This document shows positions 40,834 through 56,619 of a stretch of 64,000 bases of DNA, one piece after another. Each line of letters opens with the position of its first letter. Position 1 is the first letter of the stretch. The position numbers were made by a program, and so were the translations under genes. The notes under the pieces are model-generated. The model saw only the letters and a list, made by a program, of their open reading frames with translations, had not been told where the DNA came from and searched no databases. Source of the stretch: Diprion similis (taxonomy: Eukaryota > Arthropoda > Insecta > Hymenoptera > Diprionidae); contig NC_060105.1 of NCBI RefSeq assembly GCF_021155765.1, forward strand, positions 3,658,001-3,722,000. The letters are read 5' to 3'.

Positions 40834-43155
40834 TCATAAAAAATCTTCCGGCCCACAAATCAACCCTCGTATAACAAATGGTTCTTCAGCTTCCACTCGT
40901 TGCCTCCCTGCACGCTTCAAAGAATGACTGCGCGAACTTCTTTTTACAAATTTCAGGCCTGTTCTATCAAACCCTCTGCTGAGCGAACTATCGTTCGAAG
41001 AATCGTCCTGCTCCCTCCTAGAGGACATTGACGTCTCGCTACGATCCGTTTGCCTTTCGCAGGTCAAAACCGTGCCCGAAGAACTCAAGGACGTCTCGAC
41101 ACTCCGGTTGCCTCTCTGGTCCCGACGATAGACGGGGACATCCGGATGCTCGATTCTCAAGACTTTGTGCCCGGCTCTAGAGACAGCGTCTTCTTCTGGA
41201 CGAGCGAAACTAAACACCGGTTCAGCCGGAGGTTCGGGCATAGGGCCAATATACGAGATCGGAACTATGCAAATTCTGTCCAAAAAGTCAGGAAGTCGGA
41301 TTTCCGGTGCTGTCGGATGATTCTCGGAAGATTCCGCCACTTTTTCTTCACCTTCGGGAATTCCGACTTCCGACTCTAGACTATCAAGCCTCGGAGGCGA
41401 CGCTGTGCAAATATGAACCGAAGACAATTTCCGGTCCGCACAACCCAGAGGAGAAGTGAAACATGGCCATTCCATTTCCTGTTTGCTATTCTCCGGGTCA
41501 CCAATCTTATCCACAGGCGCACAAATGTCCGCATCAGGGTGACTCAGGGTGTTTTCAGTCAACTTGGTCTCGTTGACATCTTTCAGGTCGTAAAACGTCG
41601 GGCTGACTTCGGTAGCTGCGGACAACAGCTGGACAAAAGGACATCGATAAGTCGCGTAGTTCGTCCCATCGAAGTCTGAGACCTTGTGGTTGCTCGCGAT
41701 GTTCGGAGCTGAAATTTCTTTTTGGAAAACGGGGTTGTCATCTGCGCGGAAATAGTCGCTAAGAACGAAGTCGTCTTTGACAGGTCTGACCTGAGGCCAG
41801 CATGCAGGGTTTCCGAGGATATCGGACCTCATCCAATTCATCATCTTTGGCAGCCTAGTCATACCGTTGATGCAGGAAAGATTGTAGTCCAGGTTCAGAG
41901 CCCTAACCTTGCCGCGAATTTCGCTAAGCTCGTTTTGCAACGGTCCAAGTTCACCTTCTATGCGGGAGAGCGGATCGTACGACTTGTTCGTCGTCGTCAA
42001 ACGCTGGGACTCCAACTCTCGATGACATAAACTTGAACACTTGTGACTCAGAGCTGGCTCGTTGCTCGGCGTAACAGACGGTAGCATGCTAGCGCCACTT
42101 GGACTCGGGGAAAACGTGTAATCGGAACCAAATTTGGGGTTCCTTGTAATCGGCAGGACGTTCAACGCCTCGGCGGAGTCTTTGGAACTATTGACAACCC
42201 TTATTCTTGCAGATCGTGAACTCTGGGAAACAGTTCGGCGCCGATACATGCTGCTGATTTCCACTTCGCTCGCGCAATCGGTCGACGCTTTGCGCCGAGG
42301 ACTCGCGTCTGCATCCTCGGAGGACTCCGGAAACAGGGACTGTCTTGATTCGTCGTGATCAAATCTCGTCGTGCCCAAGGAATTCGAACTGTCCATGCAC
42401 GCCACTATCAGCCGCATTTTTTCCCTGATGTCAACCGGCGAGTCGGAGACCAAACGCTCTGCCGGTATGCGGACGTCAGGGTACTCATATGATCCCCAGG
42501 GTGTGGCGACCCTGATCACAGGCAGGGATTCGGACTTGTTCGCGTCGCTCTCGACCCTTGGAGCCACGAAGTACTCCGTTCGCCTCAGGCTCATTTCATC
42601 GACATCGGCACTCGTGCCCGATGATACTTCGTCGCGATGACTCGGGGTGCATGAACCCACTGACGGGGTCTGACGATCCGGTAAATCGATCCTGGGCGAG
42701 TCGGAGGTGCCTGCAGTTCATCATTTATCTCATTCACTGTCATCATTCGTTATTACAGAGTCATCAGAGAAGGATAACGGATCAGTCGCGAGGATCGTGA
42801 ATAGAGAATGCTAACCTACGATCGTGTTACTGGCAGCTGTGCGCTCATTTTGCGAGACACTATCCACTTCGGGAAACAGGACGGCGTCTACCAGCTGGGG
42901 AACGATGGTACCGTCGGTAGAACGAGCCAAGTTGTTCGCTGCAGGTTTGCGGCAGTCTGCACCTGCTCGAGGACTGTGAGGACCTTCGCTGGAGGTTTCA
43001 TAGTCGCCTTCGGAGTCCGTAGCAGCGACTACGAGTGGGGTAATTTGGCTCAAGGACACCGAGGTTAGGCCGGAGGAGGCGAGACGCTGACCGAACGGAG
43101 GATCGCGGGGAGAAATGGTTGTTTGGCGGGTGTTAAAACCGCCGCATTCTGTCAT
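40834..43155 (-). CDS. Gene C: unrecognised 738-residue Ser-rich protein
   Basis: Two coding exons, 43155-42816 and 42710-40834, join in phase 1 across a 105-nt GT-AG intron (donor GTTAGC, acceptor CTGCAG) to give 738 residues. The start ATG (MTECGGFNTRQ) heads exon 1. The protein is rich in Ser, Arg, Asp and Glu, with acidic (DSEGDYETSSEG) and Ser/Arg patches near the C-terminus (RSSRSHSLKRAGRQR). A short predicted helix with heptad character lies at about residues 358-388, just before CINGMTRLPKMMNWM. There is no signal peptide or membrane helix. Codon use is GC-rich, unlike the flanks, so it is very likely real. It lies on the same strand as and 539 bp downstream of the PWxD-repeat gene. 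I assign no function. Confidence 0.85.
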
Positions 43156-43694
43156 GACGACTTTCCAATTTGAGGGTACAGTCGACTTTGTTATACAGGC
43201 GCGCGGATTCAGGAGAGAGAAAAAAAGAGGAGATAGAAAAATGTGAATAATTGGAAGAAAAAAAAAAAAGAAGAAGATACGGGACGAAACACGGTATCTC
43301 GATTAATTCTACGACTCGCACCTCGTTTCGTTACTTTCGTTGTTCGAAAGATTTAACCGAATCGCTGCCGACTTCAGACTGCGGTATGCACCGGAGTCAT
43401 TATCGTTGATTAGCGACGAGCTGCAATGTCGTCTTCTGTATCAAGCTGAAGTTTGTAACGTTATTGTAGTACTGCATCCTTGGAAAAACTGGTTATTTTG
43501 CAACTTTAGGATTTCCTAAAATTTAGGAACCGTTAGATACAGCATGAACAAACCCAGATTGTGTAAAATCATCTTTTCTAGCTATTCTAAAGGTTCAAAA
43601 TAGTCATTCTTGTTTCAACTTTTCGATACGGTAACATTTACTAACTTCAACCTTGTCTTTTTACGCACAGTGCATGAATTTGAAAAATCCACCG
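43156..43694. other. Short spacer: 3' UTR of PWxD gene and gene C promoter
   Basis: This 539-bp gap separates the stop codon of the PWxD-repeat gene from the gene C start, both on the minus strand. It must hold the 3' UTR of one and the promoter and 5' UTR of the other. No clear AATAAA is seen on the minus strand, and the two transcripts could overlap. Confidence 0.4.
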
Positions 43695-44393
43695 TCACTT
43701 TCTCCTGGTCTTTGTGCAGCAGGTATTATCGCCGCAACAGACACCACCCCTGACGGAGGGATAATTCGGCGGGCCCCTGGAGGAGGGGTGCTTCTTTTTC
43801 CTGGTCTCGATGACGATGTTTGCGGGGAGCAGTATGTCCTCCCAGGGTATTTCGACGTCGTCTAGATCGCAGTGCTCCTCCTCCGGTATCGGGCGTATTT
43901 CAACCGGCCTTTCGAGGGCGAGATCCTCCCAGGGTATCTCCAGGGTCGAATCGCAAAGTGCGCCGTCGGGCCGGAGTCGCGGCTGCGGGGCGACCGTGTC
44001 CATCACCAGGAGGTCGTTCCACGGGAGCTTCATCTTCCCGGTCGATTCCTTTGAATCGGTGCCCTCGCCGTCCTCGCCTCCGCTTTCCTGATGCAGCCGA
44101 GCCGCCTCCTCGACTGGCGCCTCCTTGACCTCGACGTTAGGCCTGATCTTCATGGCGACAGGTGGCAAAGCGATGTCTCGCCACGGCAGTTCGATCTTCG
44201 AGTCGCACGGTATCGACTTTTGCGAAAATTCCTTACGGAGACAGTGCATATACGGCTCGTGCCATATCTCTTCCTCCGGATTGTGCACGAGCGTTTGCCG
44301 CTTTCTCTTGCTCGACGGCTTCGACTTGTTACCAACTCCTGTGCCTTTCTTCCGCCTGCAGGAGCACTCGCCCGCCTTACGTTGCTCCGCCAT
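43695..44393 (-). CDS. PWxD-repeat protein, 232 residues, intronless
   Basis: A single open exon from ATG (MAEQRKAGECSCRRKK) to TAA. Its hallmark is four copies of a short motif, [IVLM][EK][LI]PW[REN]D[IL], centred on Trp71, Trp125, Trp155 and Trp184. In three copies it is followed after 6-8 residues by a second hydrophobic/basic step (MKIRP, VEIRP, IVIET). Two copies are preceded by Cys-Asp-Ser. The N-terminus is basic with a likely nuclear signal (KPSSKRKR, residues 25-32) and a CSC pair. The C-terminus has CCGDNTCC. It has no membrane helix. Repeated short linear motifs like this usually serve as docking sites for one partner, but the partner is unknown. It is divergent from and about 1.2 kb upstream of effete. 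Codon use is GC-rich. I do not recognise the family. Confidence 0.8.
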   Translation of the reverse strand: MAEQRKAGECSCRRKKGTGVGNKSKPSSKRKRQTLVHNPEEEIWHEPYMHCLRKEFSQKSIPCDSKIELPWRDIALPPVAMKIRPNVEVKEAPVEEAARLHQESGGEDGEGTDSKESTGKMKLPWNDLLVMDTVAPQPRLRPDGALCDSTLEIPWEDLALERPVEIRPIPEEEHCDLDDVEIPWEDILLPANIVIETRKKKHPSSRGPPNYPSVRGGVCCGDNTCCTKTRRK

Positions 44394-45626
44394 AAAATTC
44401 AATTTACACGCAGAAAAGAGCTCGGGGTTTGTTTCGTGTTTCTTTCTTTCTTTCTTCTCTTTCTTTCTTTCTCGATGTAACTTTTTTCGCCTCTACTTCG
44501 GTTCAGCAAGTTATTTTGCGCATGCTTTGTACCGTTACCGACGTATCACGCCCGTCGCCTATAGACTTGTTAATTTTTATATTTATTTATTTTTTTTCCT
44601 TCCTGTTAACGGTTTATGTAACCTCGCATCGTGGCCCGCATGACGTCTGTTCTTTGCGTTTTGTTTCATCATCGATTAATCCACTCTACATGGATACAGA
44701 TGTAATAATATCCACTGCATACATATTACACGTCGTTTTCCGCAAGATGCATTCATATGAGTTCATATTACGGAAGACCGTTGATCCATATGATCGAATA
44801 TTTATATTAATAAATACTTAATAATTTGCTCCTATATACTGTAGGAGAGACTGTAATAGTTTTAAGCAGCAATATACAAATTGTGTAATACTTAGAATAA
44901 AAAAAAAACATTCAAGCTGACATACATACTTGTGAGTTTCTTAATTTCAATCCCTCTGAAAAGTATCGCATGTTACAGAAATAGAATGTAATTTAAATGC
45001 AGGTTGAAAAGGCATTATTTCGAGTACTCGTCATATAATAAACGCTACGCAGCCGAATCACGGAAAAAAATGAAAAATGAGAAAAAAATTGGCACGCCGA
45101 GAAAGGTGGGTCAGACGTGAAATATGCGGTTGCGCGTCACAAGGCTTCTTTGAAAATCTGTTTACGTCATGCTGGTTACGTGAAATGAGGATTTTATAAG
45201 GTAGCCGCCATATTCGACGAGTGTCAACGGCGCGTCGGTATGGCAGGAAACTGAATGACCGGCAGCTGGTCGGACGGTGCATAACGCGAGAGTCTCTACA
45301 TCTGCGTTCGCCGATAGAAGGAAATCCGTGGAGTCTGGATCGAGTTGGAGATCAAGAAGTGAATAAAAACTGATCGCATCGATAGTGCCGTTGGATTTTA
45401 GTGGGCTAACGAATATTTTGGAAATTCTAATAATTTCTCTCCGCGTTGAAGGATATCGGGGAGGCGGTAGAGGCCAGTAAAAGGTGGCATGCAGACGATA
45501 GCTTGAACGACGTAGTGAGACGACGTTTAGAAGGCAGCCATCTTGCAATCCCTAATCAAAGATCCTTGGCTAGCGGGTTTCGTTGTCTGGGTTTCAGCCA
45601 GTTAATATCAATACACAGTCCATCAA
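44394..45626. promoter_or_regulatory. Divergent promoter region between PWxD gene and effete
   Basis: The two start codons face away from each other across about 1.2 kb, so this interval must contain both promoters and 5' UTRs. The section from about 45,170 to 45,626 is GC-richer and probably holds the effete 5' UTR; a TTTCAG acceptor-like site lies just upstream of the ATG at about 45,597. The long plus and minus frames in this interval have no recognisable motif. Confidence 0.45.
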
Positions 45627-49774
<4,148 letters not shown>

Positions 49775-50215
49775 TGCGCCAATTCTCGTTTACCTTAACA
49801 TCTAAACGCCACCTCTGTCAGCAAGCAACCCCAGCCATCATTATGCCACTAACCGATCAACACCGATTCAACCTAGCAGCGGCCTGTCTCTTTTTATACG
49901 TTCGCACTGCCACCCAAGCTTATAGAACACGTTCGGACCAGTCGTGACCAGTTGTGATCAATATGATCTGTTCTCCCTTCGCGCCCTGAGTAGCCAGTGG
50001 GTTTTAAGACGACGCCGCGGCGACAGCAGCAGTTGAGACAATTAAGAATTTTTGATAGGTGGTCACACACTCACACGAACACAATATACACATTTTCACA
50101 CAAATACACGCCAAAACACAAACACACATACACAAAGCTCCTCTCTCTCTCTGACCGAATATTATTGGAATAATTAAACACATGTGAAATAGGCAAGAAT
50201 CAAGGAAGAGAAACA

Positions 50216-50221
50216 AATAAA
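50216..50221 (+). terminator. eff: Proximal poly(A) signal of effete (AATAAA)
   Basis: AATAAA about 440 nt after the effete stop codon, in an A/C-rich stretch. It is the first canonical signal on the coding strand. Confidence 0.5.
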
Positions 50222-51540
50222 GACAACATCAACAACAAGTAATATCGAATAATAATATCTGCTTTGATTTTCGTAAATAAATTAAATTAAAATAACCAAA
50301 TATAGGAAAGTGAAAGTAGGATTTGTATTTGAACTTGAGATACTACTATTTCTAATAATTGTGCTTATATGATATTATGATATTGTACACCTACTTTCTT
50401 GTTAAAAGAAGAAAAAAAAAAGAACAAAAAAGATATAGGCAACAAAAACGAGTAAACTACACAACATTCAAAGAAAGGAGAGAAACAAAGCAAACGATAT
50501 AACAAGTAATGAAAAAAACAACAACCCCCGACTGACAACATGCTGATTGTTAGTTTTTCGACGTGTAACGGAAGCGATATTTGCCCGTCCTTTTAAATGT
50601 GCGGTGATTTCTTCTTTTTTTTTTTTCCTCTCTTGTAAGACTGGGCTTCTATATATAAATACTACTGAAACTATACCTATAAATTTTGTTTCATTATTCA
50701 AATTCCTCCACCTGTTTAATGAAGTCTTGATTGGAAAAAAAAATCATTCAACTATATCCGTATCGAGTTATACATACATACATACATACATTAGTAATAC
50801 GTTCATTTACACTCAACTGCCATAAAGATAATAATAATGATAATAGTTAACGAGCGGTTTGCCTGCAGATGGCCAGTTGCAACGTCTGAAACTGTACGCC
50901 GGGTCCTCGCGAGAAATCATACGCGGATTTTTGACGCGTGTCTGCCGCATTTCTTGCGATATAAAATTAAAAAATCATTCGGTACCAACACCCTGTGCCC
51001 TCCCCCCACCCCCTGACCCCCTCAAATCCTCCATAATTAATGTAGACTCCTCGTGTTTTTCACTTTAAATAGCGTAGAGTAATTTTTCCGTTTCGCGTAT
51101 GATCTTTCGTTTCACATGCAGTTCATTTTTTTTTTTTCCCCCTCTTCTCATTTTTTTTTTCTAATTTTTTTTAGACTGTGCTTGGAATGAGCAAACCTTT
51201 CATCCACAATATAATTGAAAAAAAAAAAAAAAAAAATTATTTAAAAAAATCTAAAAAAAAAAAAAAGAAATAAAACAAAAGAAAAAAAAAAGATAAGTCG
51301 TAGTATACAATATTATATTATAATACACAATATATGATTTGTAATTTTCCCAGGTTTTTAAATAGCAATTAACAATGTATATGTATAGTGATGAAATATG
51401 TGTATCAATTTTAATTATTGTCGCAGGTATTCGAAAAACTTTGTATTTTATAATTATATATATATTGTGGTTGTAAAGGATGATAAAAAAAAATGATGAT
51501 TATGATCATGATGACAATGAGATGGTGATAATGATGACTA

Positions 51541-51541
51541 C

Positions 51542-51600
<59 letters not shown>
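51541..51600 (+). repeat. GAT trinucleotide array
   Basis: About 20 uninterrupted copies of GAT/ATG inside or just beyond the possible long effete 3' UTR. The poly-His frame it makes on the minus strand is an artefact of the repeat. Confidence 0.85.
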
Positions 51601-51603
<3 letters not shown>

Positions 51604-53929
51604 AATATGAAAAAAGTAATCTCTTTGTTCATTTCTCCACAATGAAAAATGCATATATCCTACGTTCTCGCGATCATACGGATTTGTAAGTGATAATAAT
51701 AATAACTGGATGAAAATTTTAAAATATTCAAAAAGAAGAAAAAAAAAAAAAAACGATAAAAATAAAACTAAAAATAAATAAATAAATTAAAAAAAAAAAG
51801 AAGAAAGAATATGAAATAATAATAATAAATGGGTATGCTCATCAAAATAGCGTTTATCATTTTAGAAAGACACACGTTGTACACTAAATAAGACTATTTA
51901 AAACCATGTAATAATCGTACACAATAGAATACCTTAGCGTCTTTAAACAGTGTTATTTCGATCCTCGCGTTCATGTCAAAGAACCTACGATACTTATATA
52001 CGTTTTAAATATGGGCGTTGGCTTCAATTTTTACCCATCCCCCAAGCTTGGTGAAAAAAAATAATTGAATGTAAATTTGCGAAAGGCTTAATTTTTCTTC
52101 TGTTTCATAAAACAGCCTACCGATGCAGATGAAAGCAGGTGATATGTGCATATATGTATAACTGCGTCGCGACTCGCGTGTAAAATTGAATGTATTTTAT
52201 GTTTAAAGCTAGGATTATATATCGAAAGTTGACTCGAGTTGGTGTGAGATATAAAAGGCAGGTTTCTTGTTGTTTCCCTACATGGTTTTTCTTTTTTTTT
52301 CAGAACTGTGAGGTTAATAAATTTGAATGGAAAGAAAAATGAGGAAAATTAATGGAAAATTTATTTGAACGTAGAATTAATATTATTACTATTCAAATTA
52401 AACGATTGCAAGATACGCCTACTTTGTATGTAAAAGCGGATAGTAAGTTCATCGTGATATCGATCTTTTCTCTGATCGAACGATGACATTAACATACACA
52501 CATTACGTATAGTTAACTGTAATTTAATTACTTTTTCTGTTCTTTTTTTTTTCAAACAAGCGCGGCAACGTATAGGTATTTAAAAAAAAAAAACCTTTCT
52601 CCTCCATTAATGATTGTTCGTACTGTACTGAAGATTGAAAAGCAAATGGTAAAAAGAAAAAGAAAAAAAATATTAAACAAAAAAAGAGAAAAAAATCTGA
52701 AAAATAACAATCATGGGAAGAAGTAATAGAAAGGTTGAAAAGAAAAAATAAAAGAGAAGAAAAAAAAAGAAATACTTTGAAATAAAATAAAATAGAAAGG
52801 AAGGAAAAATATTCATGTGTAATTATTATGTTAATAACGCAATAACGAACATTTTTAATAACTTATCCTGTGTAAATTTTAAACGTTGGCACTTTATGGA
52901 ATAAAGTTTGCATAACGATTGCTATAGTGCGTACCGATTATTTACATGCTCACAATATCAGATCTCCATTATCCTATTACTATATTTTGGTTACTAACTG
53001 TTGTATTTAAATTTGGTTACTTTTCGATAGATGATAAATATTTCTTACTACATTATCAGAGTATAGACACCATTTGAGGAAAATTTTAATAGACGAATTC
53101 TATATATTGGTGGCTCTACCCTGTTTATACAATTGAGATTGATTAAGAAAATTTTACGAATTAGACGATATAAAAATATATAAAATACCTTCGTATACCT
53201 CGTTTACTTGTAATTTCTCATCGTATATCCAATATCATTCTCCAAACCAATGTATCATATGATTGTAGATACACGATGTAACACTATACATATACACAAA
53301 TCATATCTCCACGTTATATAATATTGGAAAGGAAATAATTTTGTTTAATTGAATAAAATACGCAAAAAAAAAAAAAAAGAAAAGAAACATCTGCAACATT
53401 TCGCCTAACGCTGGACATTAAAATTACATTCACATGGGTAAAGAAAAGAAAAAAATAAAAATAAAGAAAAAATCCTCGGTTATTCGGGAACAAACTTTAG
53501 CCAACGAAATTTTTTTTTTCCAATGAATTGTTTTCAAAGAACAAAAGTAGTTTGTATACGAGTTTTAAATTCACTCGTACGACTCTATGATACTAATTCG
53601 CAAATCGATTAACAATCTCAAAGTCTGTGTGTATTCGGTTGATTTATGAAAGTAAAAAAAGTGCGAAAATTTTTGGGTAAAAGACATACATAATATATAA
53701 AAGTAAAACTACCATTTGGGAATTCGCTACAAGGATCTGGGCGATGATTGCGCTTGCGGAAAACGACGGACCGCGGGAAAATCGAAATTGCGGAATCTGG
53801 ATGGCGTCGTCTAGGAGTCGGGGAGGCAGGCGGTCTGGCGCAGTGCGGCTCTTTACACTCCCTACCACGAGTTCGCCGATTCAATGAACGCCGTACACCG
53901 AAGTTCGCATAAAACGGATTCCGAGCGAG

Positions 53930-54106
53930 TGTTCCGGTCAGCTCAGTCCTTTTCGTTCCTCCAAGAGAGTCAGTCGGTGGGTGTCGCTGGATCGACGTTT
54001 TCGTTTCATTCTTCTGACATGCAGCACCTGCGACCGTTTGTCTATTAGCGTCGATACAATTCGCGAAAATAATAAGGGTCGTTTAATCTTCCCGCCGATG
54101 ATAAAG
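53930..54106 (+). promoter_or_regulatory. Probable 5' non-coding exon and start region of the PAQR3-like gene
   Basis: A GC-richer patch carries TCAGCTCAGTCC and AGTCAGTCGG words (TCAGT initiator-like) and ends with ATAAAG and a strong GTAAGT donor. The next acceptor on this strand with a good frame is TTTTCTCAG at 56,609, ten bases before the PAQR3-like start codon. An ATG nine bases before the donor would open a short upstream frame overlapping the main start if spliced this way. The start site is inferred. Confidence 0.4.
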
Positions 54107-56609
54107 GTAAGTTCGATTCTTATTCCCCAAATTTATAATAATCAAAATCTAATTCATGTGAATGGCGTAGACAATTTTTTTGTTTCATTTTGCTGAATTT
54201 TTTTTTCCATATCTTCCTTTTCGCTTGTACTTAACCGGCTGTGTTTTATTTAATATTTTGTATTTATATTATTATATACTCCTTTCTAAACGATGTTAAA
54301 TCTACTTAACCAACGTGTCACGATAGTCTGGGAGAATGGAAAGTTTTGGCCTTGTTCATCTTCGCTTAATTGAGAGTAGAGTAATATGGATATAATAAAC
54401 CTATGCGCCTCGAGTCATACTGTTATTGATGTTATCCACCACGTCCATTTTCATTGCTGATAATCAGGTAGAATAAGGAATTTTTATACAGGCTTGTAGC
54501 ACGAAGCAGAGTGATTTGTGCTGTGTAGAAAGAGGATGAAAAAAAAACGTGCATCTGTCACATCCAGGGTAACCATTTTTTTTTTTTTTTTTTTCAATTT
54601 TATTTTCTCTTTTAATTCTCCGTTACGTATAATAATTGGAGCGCGTCGCGACATCCCGTTTCCTTTTTCATACTTTCAACAATGTACCTTTTACATAATA
54701 TACATGCAGTATGTTCATACCTGACAATTATCGACTTTTCTAAATTAGTAATTAGGAGAAATGTTGCAGTTTGGACAACGAATAAAAGTTACAAACTTTT
54801 CTTCTTTGGTTTTTTTTTATCTCTCTCTCGTAGGCAGATATTAAATTTGAATTTTGTAATGTAAATTCCAAACCAACCGCATCCAGGAAACGTATAACAC
54901 ATAAATGTGATTGCCATTTATTTATTTATTCTATAACACACTTGCCTACATAATAATTTTCCCTCGATGCGTCCAGTAGTGCGGTTACGTCGATATTGTC
55001 CACTTGACAGAACATCTGCATTATACCCCCCGCAGTTTCTTTGACAGTAGTAGGTTCGTCATTAAGCGTAAATAATGGCTAGTTGAATAGTAAAATCGTC
55101 TGGGCAAGTTACTTACTGCACATTATGGATGCAGCGCACGAAGTATATAAGTATGAGAATTTATTCTATCCAAATGAACTTTTGCGGTCTGCGCTATGCT
55201 GAGTTGGTATCTTGGTTCGACTGTACCATGTATGTTACAAACTAAACTTTCACGCCGAAAGGAAGAAGAAAAAGAATATGAACAGTTAGCGAACCCATTA
55301 TGTTATACATCAGAGACACGAAAGATGCCCGGAATATACGCGGTCAATGATCGCTTGAACGCTCTTTTGTGGTTTCTTTATCCGAAAAGCATAAAAACCA
55401 AGAAGCGGATTTTGAAAAATTAACGGCGTGAAAAATATTCGAGTATTAACCTTACTCATATAGTTAATAAATCGGATAGAAAATTCTATTTTTTTTTTTC
55501 TTATATTGTAATTATTGCAATCAAGGTATTCAAGTAACATTTAAATCGAATCCTCGGGGAATTTCGCAAGCTGTTCAATGACGAATACGAGAAATTAAAT
55601 ACGTATACCGTATTAATCAAAGTTTGCGAAAAACTGTGATAAATTTTAATAAACTGCGGTATAATTATCTCTGCACCAAGCGTACCGAGTCATTCATTGT
55701 CTAGTAATACACATAATGCACGGCGAACCTTTCAGCCGACTTTCTCGCCGATTAGAAGCGAGAGATTGCCTGGAAGCCAAACATCGGTGAGAGTAAACCT
55801 GGAGGCAGGCAGGCCATTGAGTGGTCCTCGTCTTCCTTCTTGACCAAGCCGGTTCCCCTTCTCTCCAAAAGTCTTGCGGATATTCTTTCCTTTGTCGATT
55901 TTACCTCGGAGACTAATATGTAGGCCAGTTCAGAGGGTCTCGTGTTCGGGGAATGGACTATCGAGTTTTAAAAACCGCTCTTTGCAGCCCGCGGAAGTGG
56001 TTGTGTAAAATATTTTCTCTTTTCGTACCGCAAACAACGGGACAATTAGTATACGTACTGCGAAATTGTTCTGCGGATTTTACTCGTTGAGACTTATCAT
56101 TCGTTAAACAGGACGAAGGTCGAAAAAAAAGTTTGCAAATTTTAAAGGGAAAATAAGGGAATATCTTACGTTTTTCATTTCATTCTTACGATCACACCGA
56201 TGCTGCATGGAATAAACGTCAAGTGTAATTAAGTACGCGCTGAGAATTATTGCTTTAACACTTCAAAATATCGACGCCTTAAAAGTATCTTAATTATCAA
56301 AACACTGACTGAAAGAGAGGATTTTATCTTGTGATTAGATCTTGCCCAGTCACGTTTATGCTCTGTATTAATTATCGCGAATCGTTGTAATAAAACAACA
56401 ATAACATTGATCAAGGCGCAATCAAACACCTTCGCGCTAAGCGGTCGGATCGATTGTAGAAGAATTTCAATAACTTATATCGTTAAACAATATTTATCGT
56501 CAAATCATACGAAAATTATAATTCAAGATCCTTCTTTCCAAAATCTGGAACTACTTTATACCTCAATTCCCTAACCGTACAAACGTCGTTTCATCCCCGA
56601 TTTTCTCAG
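54107..56609 (+). other. Probable first intron of the PAQR3-like gene
   Basis: Bounded by the GTAAGT donor at 54,107 and TTTTCTCAG acceptor at 56,609. No coding exon is seen inside. A GC-richer segment at about 55,720-55,990 could be an alternative first exon or enhancer. Confidence 0.4.
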
Positions 56610-56619
56610 GGTCGTTCCA

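Larger units (their letters stand above)
49775..53900 (+). other. Effete 3' UTR and downstream non-coding DNA
   Basis: No further gene is seen. An AATAAA at 50,216-50,221 is a proximal poly(A) candidate, and another at 52,900-52,905 is a distal one, so a short and a long 3' UTR are possible. The interval has poly-A runs near 51,220-51,290, a GAT tract (51,541-51,600), A-rich blocks near 52,640-52,800, and a minus-strand frame at 53,618-53,884 without motifs. Confidence 0.45.

Noticed and set aside
41050..42640. Several plus-strand ORFs of 70-110 residues
   Set aside because: They are antisense shadows of the long gene C exon.
43810..44643. Plus-strand ORFs up to 172 residues
   Set aside because: Antisense shadows of the PWxD-repeat gene and its upstream region.
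45162..45548. 128-residue minus-strand ORF
   Set aside because: Lies in the likely effete 5' UTR and promoter; no motif and no splice context.
53618..53884. 88-residue minus-strand ORF near the PAQR3-like 5' exon
   Set aside because: Arg/Pro-rich start that decays into AT-rich low complexity; could be a divergent transcript, but nothing supports a protein.
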